In this document: positions 9,065-17,521 of the stretch, piece after piece
How positions within the stretch are numbered: the stretch's first letter is position 1
Layout of the letters: each line of letters starts with the position of its first letter
Assembly: GCF_014337155.1 (NCBI RefSeq)
Contig: NZ_CP060632.1
Coordinates: forward strand, 2,177,001 to 2,241,000
DNA from: Wujia chipingensis
GTDB taxonomy: Bacteria; Bacillota; Clostridia; Lachnospirales; Lachnospiraceae
Length of the DNA stretch: 64,000 nt
Direction of reading: 5' to 3'
Made by a program: the position numbers and the translations under genes
Notes under the pieces: model-generated
The model's database searches: none
What the model was told of the DNA's origin: nothing
Seen by the model: only the letters and a program-made list of their open reading frames with translations

Positions 9065-9709
9065 TTATTTTGTACCGAAGATACGGTCGCCCGCATCGCC
9101 AAGTCCCGGACAAATGTACGCATTCTCATTCAGCTCACGATCCAAATGTCCAACATAGATCTGTACATCTGGATGTGCTTCATGCAGCTTCTGTACACCT
9201 TCCGGCGCTGCAATGATACACATGAACTTAATCTTCTTCCCACCATGTTCCTTAATCTGTGTGATGGCATCCACGGCGGAGCCACCGGTTGCAAGCATCG
9301 GATCGGTTACCACGATAATTCTCTCATCAATCGGATTCGGAAGCTTACAGTAATACTCATGTGGAATGTGCGACTCCTCATCCCGGTACATACCGATATG
9401 TCCAACCTTTGCAGATGGTACAAGAGCAAGCACGCCCGGCACCATACCAAGACCTGCACGAAGAATTGGAACGATAGCGAGCTTACGGCCGGAAATCATC
9501 GGAGTCATACATTTCTCGATCGGAGTCTCAATCTCCACATCCTGCAATGGCAGGTCACCAAGTGCTTCAAATCCTTCAAGCATCGCAATCTCCTCTACGA
9601 GCTTCCGGAACTCATTGGTTCCTGTATTCTTGTCACGCAGAATCGAAATCTTATGCTGAATCAACGGATGCTCAAAAATCGTAATATTTTTTTCGTTTTT
9701 AAAATCCTT
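9065..9709 (-). CDS. upp: Uracil phosphoribosyltransferase, apparently without a standard start codon
   Basis: This cytosolic salvage enzyme makes UMP from uracil and PRPP. It carries the PRPP loop [24 protein letters not shown], and the uracil-binding end [17 protein letters not shown]. The family N-terminus ([12 protein letters not shown]) is encoded upstream of the first usable TTG (9664), so that TTG cannot be the natural start. Reading back in frame, the codon eight bases after a perfect AAGGAG site is AAG (9707-9709), one substitution from ATG. No ATG, GTG or TTG exists in between. I annotate from there (214 codons), but the true start is unresolved: a lesion, a sequencing error, or a rare start codon. 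It follows uraA as the second gene of a uracil uptake operon. Confidence 0.88.
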   Translation of the reverse strand, partial: KDFKNEKNITIFEHPLIQHKISILRDKNTGTNEFRKLVEEIAMLEGFEALGDLPLQDVEIETPIEKCMTPMISGRKLAIVPILRAGLGMVPGVLALVPSAKVGHIGMYRDEESHIPHEYYCKLPNPIDERIIVVTDPMLATGGSAVDAITQIKEHGGKKIKFMCIIAAPEGVQKLHEAHPDVQIYVGHLDRELNENAYICPGLGDAGDRIFGTK

Positions 9710-9753
9710 TTTGTAATCTCCTTTTTTCTAGTTTTTTGCTTTTGTTATTATAT

Positions 9754-11151
9754 TTATTCCTTAGACTTTACAAAGACACCACGACTCTGGTCACCATCTG
9801 GGTTTGCACCAAACTGATAATCATTTCCCGGCAGAATCGCATTTAACAGAATTCCAGCAATTGCTGCAATAGCAAGTGCTGTCAGTGTGATAGATGTCTC
9901 CCCGATTGTAAATGTGATACCGTTTGAGAAACCAAGTCCACAGACGAAGATCACACCAGCAATAATCAGGTTTCTGGAACGTGTCAGATCTACCTTATTC
10001 TCAACGACATTCCGCACACCGATGGCTGAAATCATACCATATAACATGAAGGATACACCGCCAATAATCGCTGATGGCATCGTGGAAATGACAGCTGCGA
10101 ACTTCGGAATGAAGGACAGTACGATTGCAAATACGGCTGCCAGACGGATAACCATCGGATCGTATACTTTGGAAAGCTCTAATACACCTGTGTTCTCACC
10201 GTATGTTGTGTTTGCAGGTCCGCCGATTGCTCCTGCAAATGCAGTTGCAAGACCATCACCAACTAATGTACGGTGCAGACCCGGGTCCTGAATAAAGTTC
10301 TTGCCAACGGTTGCAGAAATAGCTGACATATCACCCACATGCTCCATCATCGCAGCGATTGCGATTGGTGCCATAACCAGAATCGATGTGAGATCAAATT
10401 TTGCAAACTGGAACTGTGGTACACCGAAGAAGCTTGCGGATTTCACCGACTCAAATGCGATGATCGCACTGCCATCCGGATTCGTAAGTCCTGCTGCATT
10501 CATGATCACTGCTGCCACGTAAGAAATCAAAACACCCATCAAAATCGGGATGATCTTGAACATACCTTTACCCCAGATATTGAAGATGATGATAACCGCT
10601 AACGCGATTACCGCAAGCCACCAGTTTGTGCTGGCATTTGAAATTGCGGATGGTGCAAGCGAAAGTCCGATACAGATAATGATCGGTCCGGTTACAACCG
10701 GTGGAAGGAAACGCATCACGCGGTTTACGCCAACCAGCTTGATAATCAATGCCATAACCAGATACAATGCACCGGCTACTACCACGCCACCGCAGGCATA
10801 AGCTACCTTGTCATTTGCTGCCATATCGGCGAATTTACCGGTATCCAGATTGGCAACGGTTGAAAATCCACCTAAGAATGCAAACGAAGATCCAAGAAAC
10901 GCCGGTACTTTAAACTTCGAACATACATGGAAAAGCAATGTACCAAAGCCTGCACAGAAAAGTGTGACTGATACGGTCAGACCTCTCGTCAATGGCTCCC
11001 CACATGCATCTGCAAAATACCCGGACACTAAAATTGGGACTAAGATAGTTGCACCGAACATTGCAAACATATGCTGTAATCCCAAAATCAAAACCTTCGG
11101 TAATCCAAGCTTTTTCGCATCTCTGACTGCTCCATCATTTGTGTCACCCAT
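9754..11151 (-). CDS. uraA: Uracil permease (NCS2 family)
   Basis: This integral membrane uracil:proton symporter has 465 residues and about 14 hydrophobic segments. Family marks are LILGLQHMFAMFGATILVPIL at the start, AIAAMMEHVGDMSAIS near residue 270 (the conserved Glu in the substrate site), and GGPANTTYGENTGVLELSKVYDP after it. It lies 44 bp before upp, so uptake and phosphoribosylation are made together. A consensus-like promoter is present upstream. I saw no PyrR attenuator in the short leader. Confidence 0.95.
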   Translation of the reverse strand: MGDTNDGAVRDAKKLGLPKVLILGLQHMFAMFGATILVPILVSGYFADACGEPLTRGLTVSVTLFCAGFGTLLFHVCSKFKVPAFLGSSFAFLGGFSTVANLDTGKFADMAANDKVAYACGGVVVAGALYLVMALIIKLVGVNRVMRFLPPVVTGPIIICIGLSLAPSAISNASTNWWLAVIALAVIIIFNIWGKGMFKIIPILMGVLISYVAAVIMNAAGLTNPDGSAIIAFESVKSASFFGVPQFQFAKFDLTSILVMAPIAIAAMMEHVGDMSAISATVGKNFIQDPGLHRTLVGDGLATAFAGAIGGPANTTYGENTGVLELSKVYDPMVIRLAAVFAIVLSFIPKFAAVISTMPSAIIGGVSFMLYGMISAIGVRNVVENKVDLTRSRNLIIAGVIFVCGLGFSNGITFTIGETSITLTALAIAAIAGILLNAILPGNDYQFGANPDGDQSRGVFVKSKE

Positions 11152-11203
11152 AGTTTTTACCTCTTTTCCTCTCTTGACTTGTAAGAGAATTTATTTGTAT
11201 TCT

Positions 11204-11232
11204 ATTATGCACGAGCAGTGGGGATTTTGCAA
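11204..11232 (-). promoter_or_regulatory. uraA promoter
   Basis: On the minus strand TTGCAA (11227-11232), a 17-bp spacer and CATAAT (11204-11209) lie 53 bp before the uraA start. Confidence 0.7.
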
Positions 11233-11302
11233 CAAGAAATCATAGGGATTTTTGCGGGATAGCATAGAGATTTTTGTTACTCTGTTTGACAGGCTTGCGG
11301 TG

Positions 11303-11600
11303 GTAAGTTGGGGGAATTTTCAATTTTCCAGTAGAATCCCCAATTGCGGATAACCATGCTGAAACAAATTGGGGGATTTTTTCACATTATCAAGAAATCC
11401 CCCAATCACAAGTCTGGAAATTGAAGCCAATTGGGTAAAGAATGCACATATACCAATATTCCCCCAAACGATTTTGAAAAAAGGGCAGAAATTATTGGGT
11501 AAATATATTGAAATACGGAAAATCCCCCAATAGAACACGAATATATCGGAATGAAATAGGGGAATAATTTCGTATTTTCAAAATACACCCAATATCATCC
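11303..11600. repeat. Five-copy imperfect tandem array, about 62 bp per unit, each a dyad
   Basis: G-rich blocks (TTGGGGGA or variants) occur near 11313, 11373, 11434, 11498 and 11561. C-rich blocks (AATCCCCCAA or variants) occur near 11339, 11400, 11463, 11525 and 11589. Each unit therefore holds an inverted pair about 27 bp apart, followed by roughly 34 bp to the next, giving a period of 60-64 bp. The bases between arms and between units are AT-rich and poorly conserved. No credible ORF overlaps it. It fills most of the 600-bp gap between the divergent uraA and permease genes. Confidence 0.75.
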
Positions 11601-11676
11601 ACGACACAATGTTTAATACAGGAAAAAATAAAAAATGATGCAGGCATGATATGCTAATATAATGAAGTTCTCTGAT

Positions 11677-11724
11677 ACGTGCGCAGGTCATCACGCTATC
11701 GTGTAGTGACATGTGATATAATGG
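11677..11724 (+). promoter_or_regulatory. Permease promoter module, inverted copy of 14180-14226
   Basis: CGTGCGCAGGTCATCACGCT, a partial dyad, and an extended -10 (TGATATAAT) lie 29 bp before the permease start. Nearly the same 47 bp occur in reverse orientation at 14180-14226 in front of the vanZ-like gene. Confidence 0.7.
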
Positions 11725-11752
11725 AAAAAACTTTACAGAATCGAGATACGTT

Positions 11753-12859
11753 ATGAAGAAAATACTTACATATATAAAAAGAGAAACCGTCCTGATGGTA
11801 AGCCTTGTGCTCGCCATCCTCTCCATGTTCCTCGTCCATCCGGACAGAAAATACATCTCCTACATCGACTGGCATTCCATCACACTCCTGTTCTGCCTGA
11901 TGGCTGTTATGGCTGGATTCAAGGAAACCGGTCTGTTCCGCACGATCGGAAATGCACTGCTTGCACACGTTCATACAACAAGACAATTATTTCTTGTACT
12001 GGTGTTGCTTCCATTTGTATTCAGCATGTTTATCACAAACGATGTCTCACTGATTACCTTTGTGCCATTTGCGATCATTGTGCTTTCCATGTCGGAGAAG
12101 GAACATCTGATCATTCCTGTCGTTGTGATGCAGACAATCGCTGCGAACCTCGGAAGTATGCTTATGCCGATGGGGAATCCACAGAACTTGTATCTATATG
12201 CGAAATCTGGCATGTCCCTCGGTACATTCGTGGAAATTATGCTCCCTTACACGATTGCTTCGCTACTTGGAATCCTGATTTCCATGTTCTTCATCAAACA
12301 GCATGCCATTGTAATCGATCGGAACGACAATGCAGTTAAACTTCCGAAAAAGCAGATTATCCTTTACAGCATCGCATTCGTGCTGTGCCTGTTGAATGTC
12401 GCCAAACTTCTGGACATCCGCATCCTGTTTGCGATCATTCTTGTACTGTTCCTGCTTGTATCGCGAAAAACTCTGCTTCACGTGGACTACGCACTGCTCG
12501 GCACATTTATCGGATTTTTCGTATTCATCGGAAATATGGAGCGCGTGCCAGCTTTCCAATCCTTCCTTGAAAGCATCATTACCGGACAGGAAACATACAT
12601 TGCAATCGGTGCCAGCCAGATTATCAGCAACGTGCCAACTGCCCTTTTGCTGTCGGGATTTACAACGAATTGCAAGGCACTTATCATCGGCGCCAACCTC
12701 GGCGGACTTGGCACGCTCATCGCTTCGATGGCAAGCCTGATCTCTTATAAACAAATTGCCCGGGAATATCCGGGCAAAAAGGGGAAATATTTTCTGTGGT
12801 TTACGATTGTCAATGTGGTGTTTCTGGCTGGGTTGATGGGATTGTATGCGATTCTTTAG
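11753..12859 (+). CDS. ArsB/CitM (ion transporter) superfamily permease
   Basis: The 368-residue polytopic membrane protein has about ten hydrophobic segments. It carries the superfamily hallmarks FMFITNDVSLITFVPFA (residues about 92-110) and a second re-entrant segment ASQIISNVPTALLLSGFT followed by IIGANLGGLGTLIAS near residue 310. These are the paired substrate/ion loops of arsenite, citrate and Na+/H+ permeases. The substrate cannot be told from sequence. It is the only gene on the plus strand in the first 34 kb. It has its own promoter module, which is duplicated in inverted orientation beyond the vanZ-like gene. The start ATG is chosen because it gives the complete first membrane segment, although its ribosome binding site is weak. 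Confidence 0.8.
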   Translation: MKKILTYIKRETVLMVSLVLAILSMFLVHPDRKYISYIDWHSITLLFCLMAVMAGFKETGLFRTIGNALLAHVHTTRQLFLVLVLLPFVFSMFITNDVSLITFVPFAIIVLSMSEKEHLIIPVVVMQTIAANLGSMLMPMGNPQNLYLYAKSGMSLGTFVEIMLPYTIASLLGILISMFFIKQHAIVIDRNDNAVKLPKKQIILYSIAFVLCLLNVAKLLDIRILFAIILVLFLLVSRKTLLHVDYALLGTFIGFFVFIGNMERVPAFQSFLESIITGQETYIAIGASQIISNVPTALLLSGFTTNCKALIIGANLGGLGTLIASMASLISYKQIAREYPGKKGKYFLWFTIVNVVFLAGLMGLYAIL

Positions 12860-12861
12860 AT

Positions 12862-12959
12862 GGATATTTCTATTAAAATTATTAAGGGTATTCAATCTTG
12901 CAGGAAATGAGAACGCCGTTGGAATCTACATAGTAGAAATTATTTAAGGTTATTCAATC
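12862..12959 (-). CRISPR. Relic of a type V-A (Cas12a) CRISPR array: one good repeat, one spacer, one degenerate terminal repeat
   Basis: On the minus strand 12959-12924 reads as a 36-base repeat: GATTGAATAACCTTAA, then ATAATTTCTACTATGTAGAT. It ends in the UCUAC-N4-GUAGA pseudoknot-hairpin core shared by Cas12a crRNAs. It is nearly identical to the repeat I remember for Eubacterium eligens Cas12a. A 26-base spacer (12923-12898) follows. A second copy (12897-12862) keeps GATTGAATA.CCTTAATAATTT but has lost the 3' stem, as leader-distal repeats often do. A further fragment (TTTGAATAAC near 13000-13010) may be the remains of an upstream repeat. No cas gene is in the window. The array follows directly after the vanZ-like gene. 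Confidence 0.75.
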
Positions 12960-13045
12960 TAATTACAGATCAAAGGAAACCGTATTTCTACGATGTTTTT
13001 TGTTATTCAAATATCTGCTTTATGGATAGCAACAATTGGTATTTA

Positions 13046-14122
13046 TCAGTTACTCATATCTTTTTTCTGTCTGATAAATTCTATATTATTTCTTTCTAAA
13101 TCTTCAATAGTTATATCTCCATATTCTAAAGATGATTTTACAGTTTCTTGATAACCATTAGAATATATAACTATTACATATTTACTTTTTTCGCAAGGAA
13201 AATAATATATATATTCTTTATCTTCATAAAATTGTTCTAATGCAGTATTACAAGTAATATTTTCTTCTTTTGTTTTATCTATTATCTTTAAGTGTGTAAA
13301 AGTTTGACTATTTTTATCTATATACTTATTTTCGCTTATAAAAACAACTCCAATAATACAGATAATTGGTATTAAAATAATAATAATCTTTTTTACTAAA
13401 TCTTTATAATCAATTTTATTTTTTTCTAAAAGAAATATGTTTCTTATTAATTGGTTGATTGATTTTATTCGCAATATACCAAACATAACTAACGCACCCA
13501 TTACATTTAAAATCACATCATCAATATCGCAACAACCAGACATTGTAATAAATTGCAACAGTTCAATACCTATAACTATGCAAATCATTGTTACTAAAAA
13601 GTTTTTAAATTTCTTTTGTTTTTTTTATAATATTGGTAAGAAAAAGGCAAAAGGCATTAAAGCAACTGCATTTCCTAAAATATTATATATAAATATATAT
13701 GGTGCAATATCTCCACTAATAAACTTTGTAATGTAACCAAATATTGTTTTAAATGGAATTAAATTAAATGAGTTAGACATATAACTTCTAAACAATTCAC
13801 TATTCCAATTCAATATATTAAAATTTCCTCTAAAAAAGTAATCATCAAATAAGGTAAGTGTTGATAATAATATAATATATAAAATAAACCATATACCTAT
13901 ATTTATTTTTAAAACCTTATTCTTATATTTCTTATCTATATATTTTGTTAAAACTAAACCACCAAAATACATAAAAAGGCAACCTGATAGTAATAATACT
14001 ATTCTTCCAGTTGGACTTAAACGTAATAATTCATTAAACTCTACACTAAAATAATATATCAAAATAAATATAGCAACTAAATATAATATTATGCTTAATA
14101 TTAAACTTATTTTTTTCTTCAT
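13046..14122 (-). pseudogene. VanZ-family membrane protein gene interrupted by an in-frame TAA
   Basis: Two consecutive ORFs (14122-13625 and 13588-13046) lie in the same frame, separated by one TAA at 13625-13627 and 12 open codons (KKQKKFKNFLVT). Joined, they give a VanZ-like protein: membrane helices, NLIPFKTI, NILGNAVALMPFAFFLPIL, then IGIELLQFITMSGCCDIDDVILNVMGAL, the family signature that straddles the break. A further transmembrane segment and a roughly 100-residue outer domain follow (CNTALEQF...YYFPCEKSKYV...TIEDLERNNIEFI). Members of the family are linked to low-level teicoplanin resistance, but most have unknown roles. The start has AAAGGTG upstream. The DNA is much more AT-rich than its neighbours, suggesting transfer. 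It may be dead, read through, or a sequencing error. Confidence 0.8.
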
Positions 14123-14179
14123 ATATTAACACCTTTTTCTCAACACTAAATTACTTTTTTTATCGCTTTCAATTTAGTA

Positions 14180-14226
14180 CATTATATCATATGTCACCAC
14201 GCGTCAGCGTGATGACCTGCGCACGC
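14180..14226 (-). promoter_or_regulatory. Promoter module of the vanZ-like gene, inverted copy of 11677-11724
   Basis: On the minus strand GCGTGCGCAGGTCATCACGC, then a hairpin-forming dyad (TCATCACGC with GCGTGGTGA) and TGATATAAT, about 60 bp before the vanZ-like start. The dyad is fully paired here but only partly in the other copy. Confidence 0.7.
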
Positions 14227-14269
14227 ATTATAGTGGCTCCACATTTTGACCCACCTACAAATCCATAAG

Positions 14270-14419
14270 CTACAATTTTTTAATCGGATGCCTGATTACC
14301 GTTTTCCACTTCTCCGGTGCAACTTTTCTAGTATCCGACATATAGATTTCATGATGAAGTCTTTTTTCAGTTATATCGTTTTGATATCCCTGTTCTTCCA
14401 AAAAGGCATCAATTATAAT
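14270..14419 (-). pseudogene. C-terminal remnant of a GyrI-like (effector-binding) domain protein
   Basis: About 46 codons remain open to a TAG at 14270-14272. They encode DAFLEEQGYQ...HHEIYMSDTRKVAPEKWKTVIRHPIKKL. The stretch HEIYxSDxRKxAPEKxKTVIRxPI is the usual C-terminus of GyrI-like domains, as in small-molecule-binding regulators. There is no start codon: the frame opens inside the last codons of the kinase-GNAT gene, in a different phase. This is best read as the tail of a gene whose front was deleted or replaced when the neighbouring gene arrived. Confidence 0.6.
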
Positions 14420-15720
14420 TCACATACCATAATATACTCTTCTTCGTTTTCATCAATGATTTGAAAACCCACATTCAGATACATCTTCACTGCATAATTT
14501 GCTTTTTGCACTGCCAAAGACGTTTTCCTGTAACCTCTGTCCATTAACTCTGCAAGCATCTGCTTCATAAGAGCAGTTCCGATACCCAATCCGCGGTATT
14601 CTTCATATAAAGATATTGCAAATGAGGGCACACCATCTTCTATGTGACCGTAATCATCCATGATACGAACCCATACTGCTCCTATAATATTGCGAAACAG
14701 CTTTTTGCCTCTTTCTTCCGCCTGCGGCTCCATCTCTGCCACAAAACAGATGTCACATTCCCTACTTCCGAATTTCTCCACATAAACCTGCAGTTCCGGC
14801 GCATTGATAATCTCTTTGGGCGGTGCTTCTACACCTTCCGGGATAAAAATCGCCTCATAGAGAAAATCATCCAAAACTTCATATTCATCGCTTGTTATTT
14901 TTCTGATTGTATAACTTATTTTCTCCGAAAAAGTAATTTTTGCAATAATCTTCTCAAGGTCATACTCTTTTGCCGGAAGAATTAACGCATGCTCTCCCAA
15001 TACTTCTTTTATAATGGACAATTCTAACTCCTGTCTGTGCTTGAGATGATTAATCAAATCCTTCTCTCCACTATAACCATGCTTCTTTCCGTAAGGCGAC
15101 TTTATGATGTAATCTAACATCAACTGGTACCATACCTCATTTCCTTCCTCATCACAACGCTCTCTTTGAATGATTTGAAGATTTTCTTCCAATCTATCGC
15201 TATAAAGATACAAAAGCAAAAAATTCTTTCTATCAAGAAGCAAAAACAATTCCCGATAAAACTCTATAATTTCTTCATCACTCAGCACATGAAACAGTAT
15301 CATATCCTCCACTATGTTCTGAAAAAATGCACATTCAAACAGATATCCCGTTTCTGTAAAGTTGCGAAACCGATTGAAGATAATCTCCTTTAGCTCCGAC
15401 AACGATTTTCGTCCATTATAGATTTCATAACATTCCAAATCTTTATAAAATCCCAGCACCTCAGTTTTAATCTTGGTATAAGTAACAATATAGTATTCCT
15501 GCTCTTTCATCGTATTTTTCAAAATCTCACTTTCAACTTCAGGATATTTTAACAATATCGCTTTATAATCCACCTCCGACATCCATGCACACCAAGCCAG
15601 ATCCACCGGTGAATAATCCCCTTCCCTGCACACATGTAACTTCGGAAGCAACTTTGAAATTCCATTTATCAAAGTGCTTTTCCCCATACCTTGAATACCT
15701 TCTACAAAAATATTTGTCAT
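14413..15720 (-). CDS. Fusion of a P-loop nucleoside/nucleotide-kinase-like domain with a GNAT acetyltransferase
   Basis: The 435-residue protein has two parts. Residues 1 to about 270 begin with a Walker A motif (FVEGIQGMGKST, residues 5-16). They continue with DRKNFLLLYLYSDRLEENL, like the lid region of deoxynucleoside and thymidylate-type kinases. Residues about 280-435 are a GNAT fold with the acetyl-CoA loop EEYRGLGIGTALMKQ and the ending AVKMYLNVGFQII. Substrates are unknown. One possibility is antibiotic modification, given that an ABC-F resistance gene lies 20 bp upstream on the same strand. The start ATG has GGAGG upstream. The two genes probably share the attenuated promoter at 17563-17591. 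Confidence 0.75.
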   Translation of the reverse strand: MTNIFVEGIQGMGKSTLINGISKLLPKLHVCREGDYSPVDLAWCAWMSEVDYKAILLKYPEVESEILKNTMKEQEYYIVTYTKIKTEVLGFYKDLECYEIYNGRKSLSELKEIIFNRFRNFTETGYLFECAFFQNIVEDMILFHVLSDEEIIEFYRELFLLLDRKNFLLLYLYSDRLEENLQIIQRERCDEEGNEVWYQLMLDYIIKSPYGKKHGYSGEKDLINHLKHRQELELSIIKEVLGEHALILPAKEYDLEKIIAKITFSEKISYTIRKITSDEYEVLDDFLYEAIFIPEGVEAPPKEIINAPELQVYVEKFGSRECDICFVAEMEPQAEERGKKLFRNIIGAVWVRIMDDYGHIEDGVPSFAISLYEEYRGLGIGTALMKQMLAELMDRGYRKTSLAVQKANYAVKMYLNVGFQIIDENEEEYIMVCEL

Positions 15721-15740
15721 AAGCCTAACCTCCTTTTCCT

Positions 15741-17267
15741 TTACAACTTCACCACTTGGGTTGCTATCTTTTCACAAAACTTCACATCATGTTCTACAAA
15801 TAAAATGGTAGGCTCATACGCAAGAATCAGTTGCTCCAACTGCATACGTGAAAAGACATCAATATAATTTAAGGGTTCATCCCAGATATACAAATGTGCC
15901 GGTGTAAGCAAGCTTTTTGCCAATAGCACCTTTTTCTTCTGTCCTTCCGAATAATTCTCTATGCTTTTTGAAAACTGCGTCCTATCAAAGTCCAACTGCC
16001 GAAGGATAGAACAAAACAGACTCTTATTTAAATGATGTTCTTCGCAAAATTGTTCAATATCACCCTTTAATTCTTTTGTCTCCTGTCCCACATAAGAAAT
16101 AATAAGTCCGCTTGCAACCTCGCATAATCCCTTTTCAGACACTTCCAAACGTTCTGTAGAAGAACCGGACTTTTGCAAAACCATTTTTATGAATGTGGAT
16201 TTTCCGCATCCGTTCTCTCCCAACAAAACAATTCTGTCTCCTTTTTCAATCGAAAAAGACAGTCCTTCAAATAGCGGCTCTCTTCCGTCTTTGTATTGCA
16301 GACCGTACTCCTTCAGATTTACTAGAGTTTTTTTATGATGCGAAAGAGGAACCAGTTTCAATTCCACCGTCGATTCGATATCCTGTAAAAGTCCTTCCTT
16401 CTCCTCAATCTCCTTTTCAATCCGCATCTCCATCTGCTTTACTCGGCTCTGCATTTTTTTGGTTTTTGCACCAATGTAGCTTCGAGTACTCAAACACCTG
16501 TCATGCTCCTTTATGGGATCAAATCCAATCTTGGTACGTTCATTTTTATCCGCCCATCCCGAAACCCTGTCTGCAGCCTCATTTAGTTTTCTGATTTCCT
16601 TCCTGTGCTTCTCATTCTCCGCTATAGCAAATTGATCTTTTCGCCGTTTGTTCTCCCACCAAGTCGAGAAATTACCCTGCTGCACCTCAATGCTGTTCCG
16701 ATTTAACACCAGACAATGATTCGTACATGCATCCAATAAATCTCTGTCATGAGAAACCAATATAAACCCCTTCTTACCGACCAGATAATTCTTAACAATC
16801 TCTCTGGAATTTTTATCAAGATGATTGGTAGGTTCATCTACCAGCAAAAAATCATTTTCCTCAGAAAACAGAATCGCAAGCATAGCCTTCGTACGTTCTC
16901 CCGGACTCAAGGTTTTAAAAGGCCTATAAAGGATATCTGCATTTTCCGACAATTTTTCAAGTTCACAAATCACCTTCCACAGCTCACAACTCGGCTTTAA
17001 CTCATCCATAAATTCTGCAATCGGGTTTTCCATTTTTTCTTCTGCAATCTCATAGGGAAAGTAATCAAATCTCGTGGTCGTATGAATAGAACCGCTAAAC
17101 TCATACTTTCCAAGCAGTAATCTCAAAAATGTAGTTTTCCCTTTCCCGTTTCTCCCAATAAAGCCCAGTTTCCAATTCGTATCAATAGAAAATGAAACCT
17201 TCTCAAACACATTATCATAACTACCCTCGTAGCCAAAAGTAAGATTATTTACACTAATTTGTGACAT
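15741..17267 (-). CDS. ABC-F ribosomal protection protein (Lsa/Vga/Msr-like)
   Basis: This soluble protein has two ATP-binding cassettes and no membrane domain. Walker A motifs are GRNGKGKTT (about residue 40) and GENGCGKST (about residue 350). Signature motifs are LSPGERTKAML and YSEGQKKKVLLAKSL, and Walker B motifs are LLVDEPTNHLD and IWDEPLNYID. The inter-domain linker (about 190-300) is long, helical and charged, as in antibiotic-resistance members that reach into the ribosomal peptidyl-transferase region and displace lincosamides, streptogramins A, pleuromutilins or macrolides. I start at the second in-frame ATG (17267), seven bases after GGAGG; the first ATG overlaps that site. Expression looks inducible through the attenuator upstream. 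The exact drug range cannot be read from sequence. Confidence 0.88.
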   Translation of the reverse strand: MSQISVNNLTFGYEGSYDNVFEKVSFSIDTNWKLGFIGRNGKGKTTFLRLLLGKYEFSGSIHTTTRFDYFPYEIAEEKMENPIAEFMDELKPSCELWKVICELEKLSENADILYRPFKTLSPGERTKAMLAILFSEENDFLLVDEPTNHLDKNSREIVKNYLVGKKGFILVSHDRDLLDACTNHCLVLNRNSIEVQQGNFSTWWENKRRKDQFAIAENEKHRKEIRKLNEAADRVSGWADKNERTKIGFDPIKEHDRCLSTRSYIGAKTKKMQSRVKQMEMRIEKEIEEKEGLLQDIESTVELKLVPLSHHKKTLVNLKEYGLQYKDGREPLFEGLSFSIEKGDRIVLLGENGCGKSTFIKMVLQKSGSSTERLEVSEKGLCEVASGLIISYVGQETKELKGDIEQFCEEHHLNKSLFCSILRQLDFDRTQFSKSIENYSEGQKKKVLLAKSLLTPAHLYIWDEPLNYIDVFSRMQLEQLILAYEPTILFVEHDVKFCEKIATQVVKL

Positions 17268-17305
17268 ATACATTCCTCCTCTCAGGGTTCCGTAATCAAG
17301 CTGGC

Positions 17306-17460
17306 TTTGGCAACAAAAAAAACGGAACCGCTTGTTGCCAAACAGTCCCGTTACGTACTATAACCTCATGAATTTAATAAAAGCAGGATATATACCTGTC
17401 ACTTTATACTTTTGCACACAAAAAGAGAGGTTATGAGAACATAATCCACTTTTGGCAACA
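17306..17460 (-). promoter_or_regulatory. Transcription attenuator of the ABC-F gene
   Basis: A strong terminator is formed by 17343-17352 with 17321-17330 (10 pairs including G-U) and an eight-U tail (17315-17322). The sequence between the terminator arms (17333-17342) is complementary to two identical 10-mers, at 17306-17315 and 17451-17460, so it can pair with the upstream copy instead. Segment 17424-17434 can pair either with the leader ribosome binding site (17540-17547) or with 17360-17367. These exclusive pairings are what ribosome-stalling attenuation of ABC-F genes needs. Confidence 0.8.
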
Positions 17461-17521
17461 TGACAAACAATATGAGCCTTTTTGCTCATACCAAAAAAAC
17501 ATTCATGTAATCAAAAGTAAA

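Noticed and set aside
11153..11203. PyrR attenuator before uraA
   Set aside because: The leader is only about 40 nt and has no terminator/antiterminator pair.
11303..11600. CRISPR array
   Set aside because: The spacing is regular, but the repeats vary too much between units and the conserved parts are only the two dyad arms; no cas gene is near. I keep it as a tandem dyad array.
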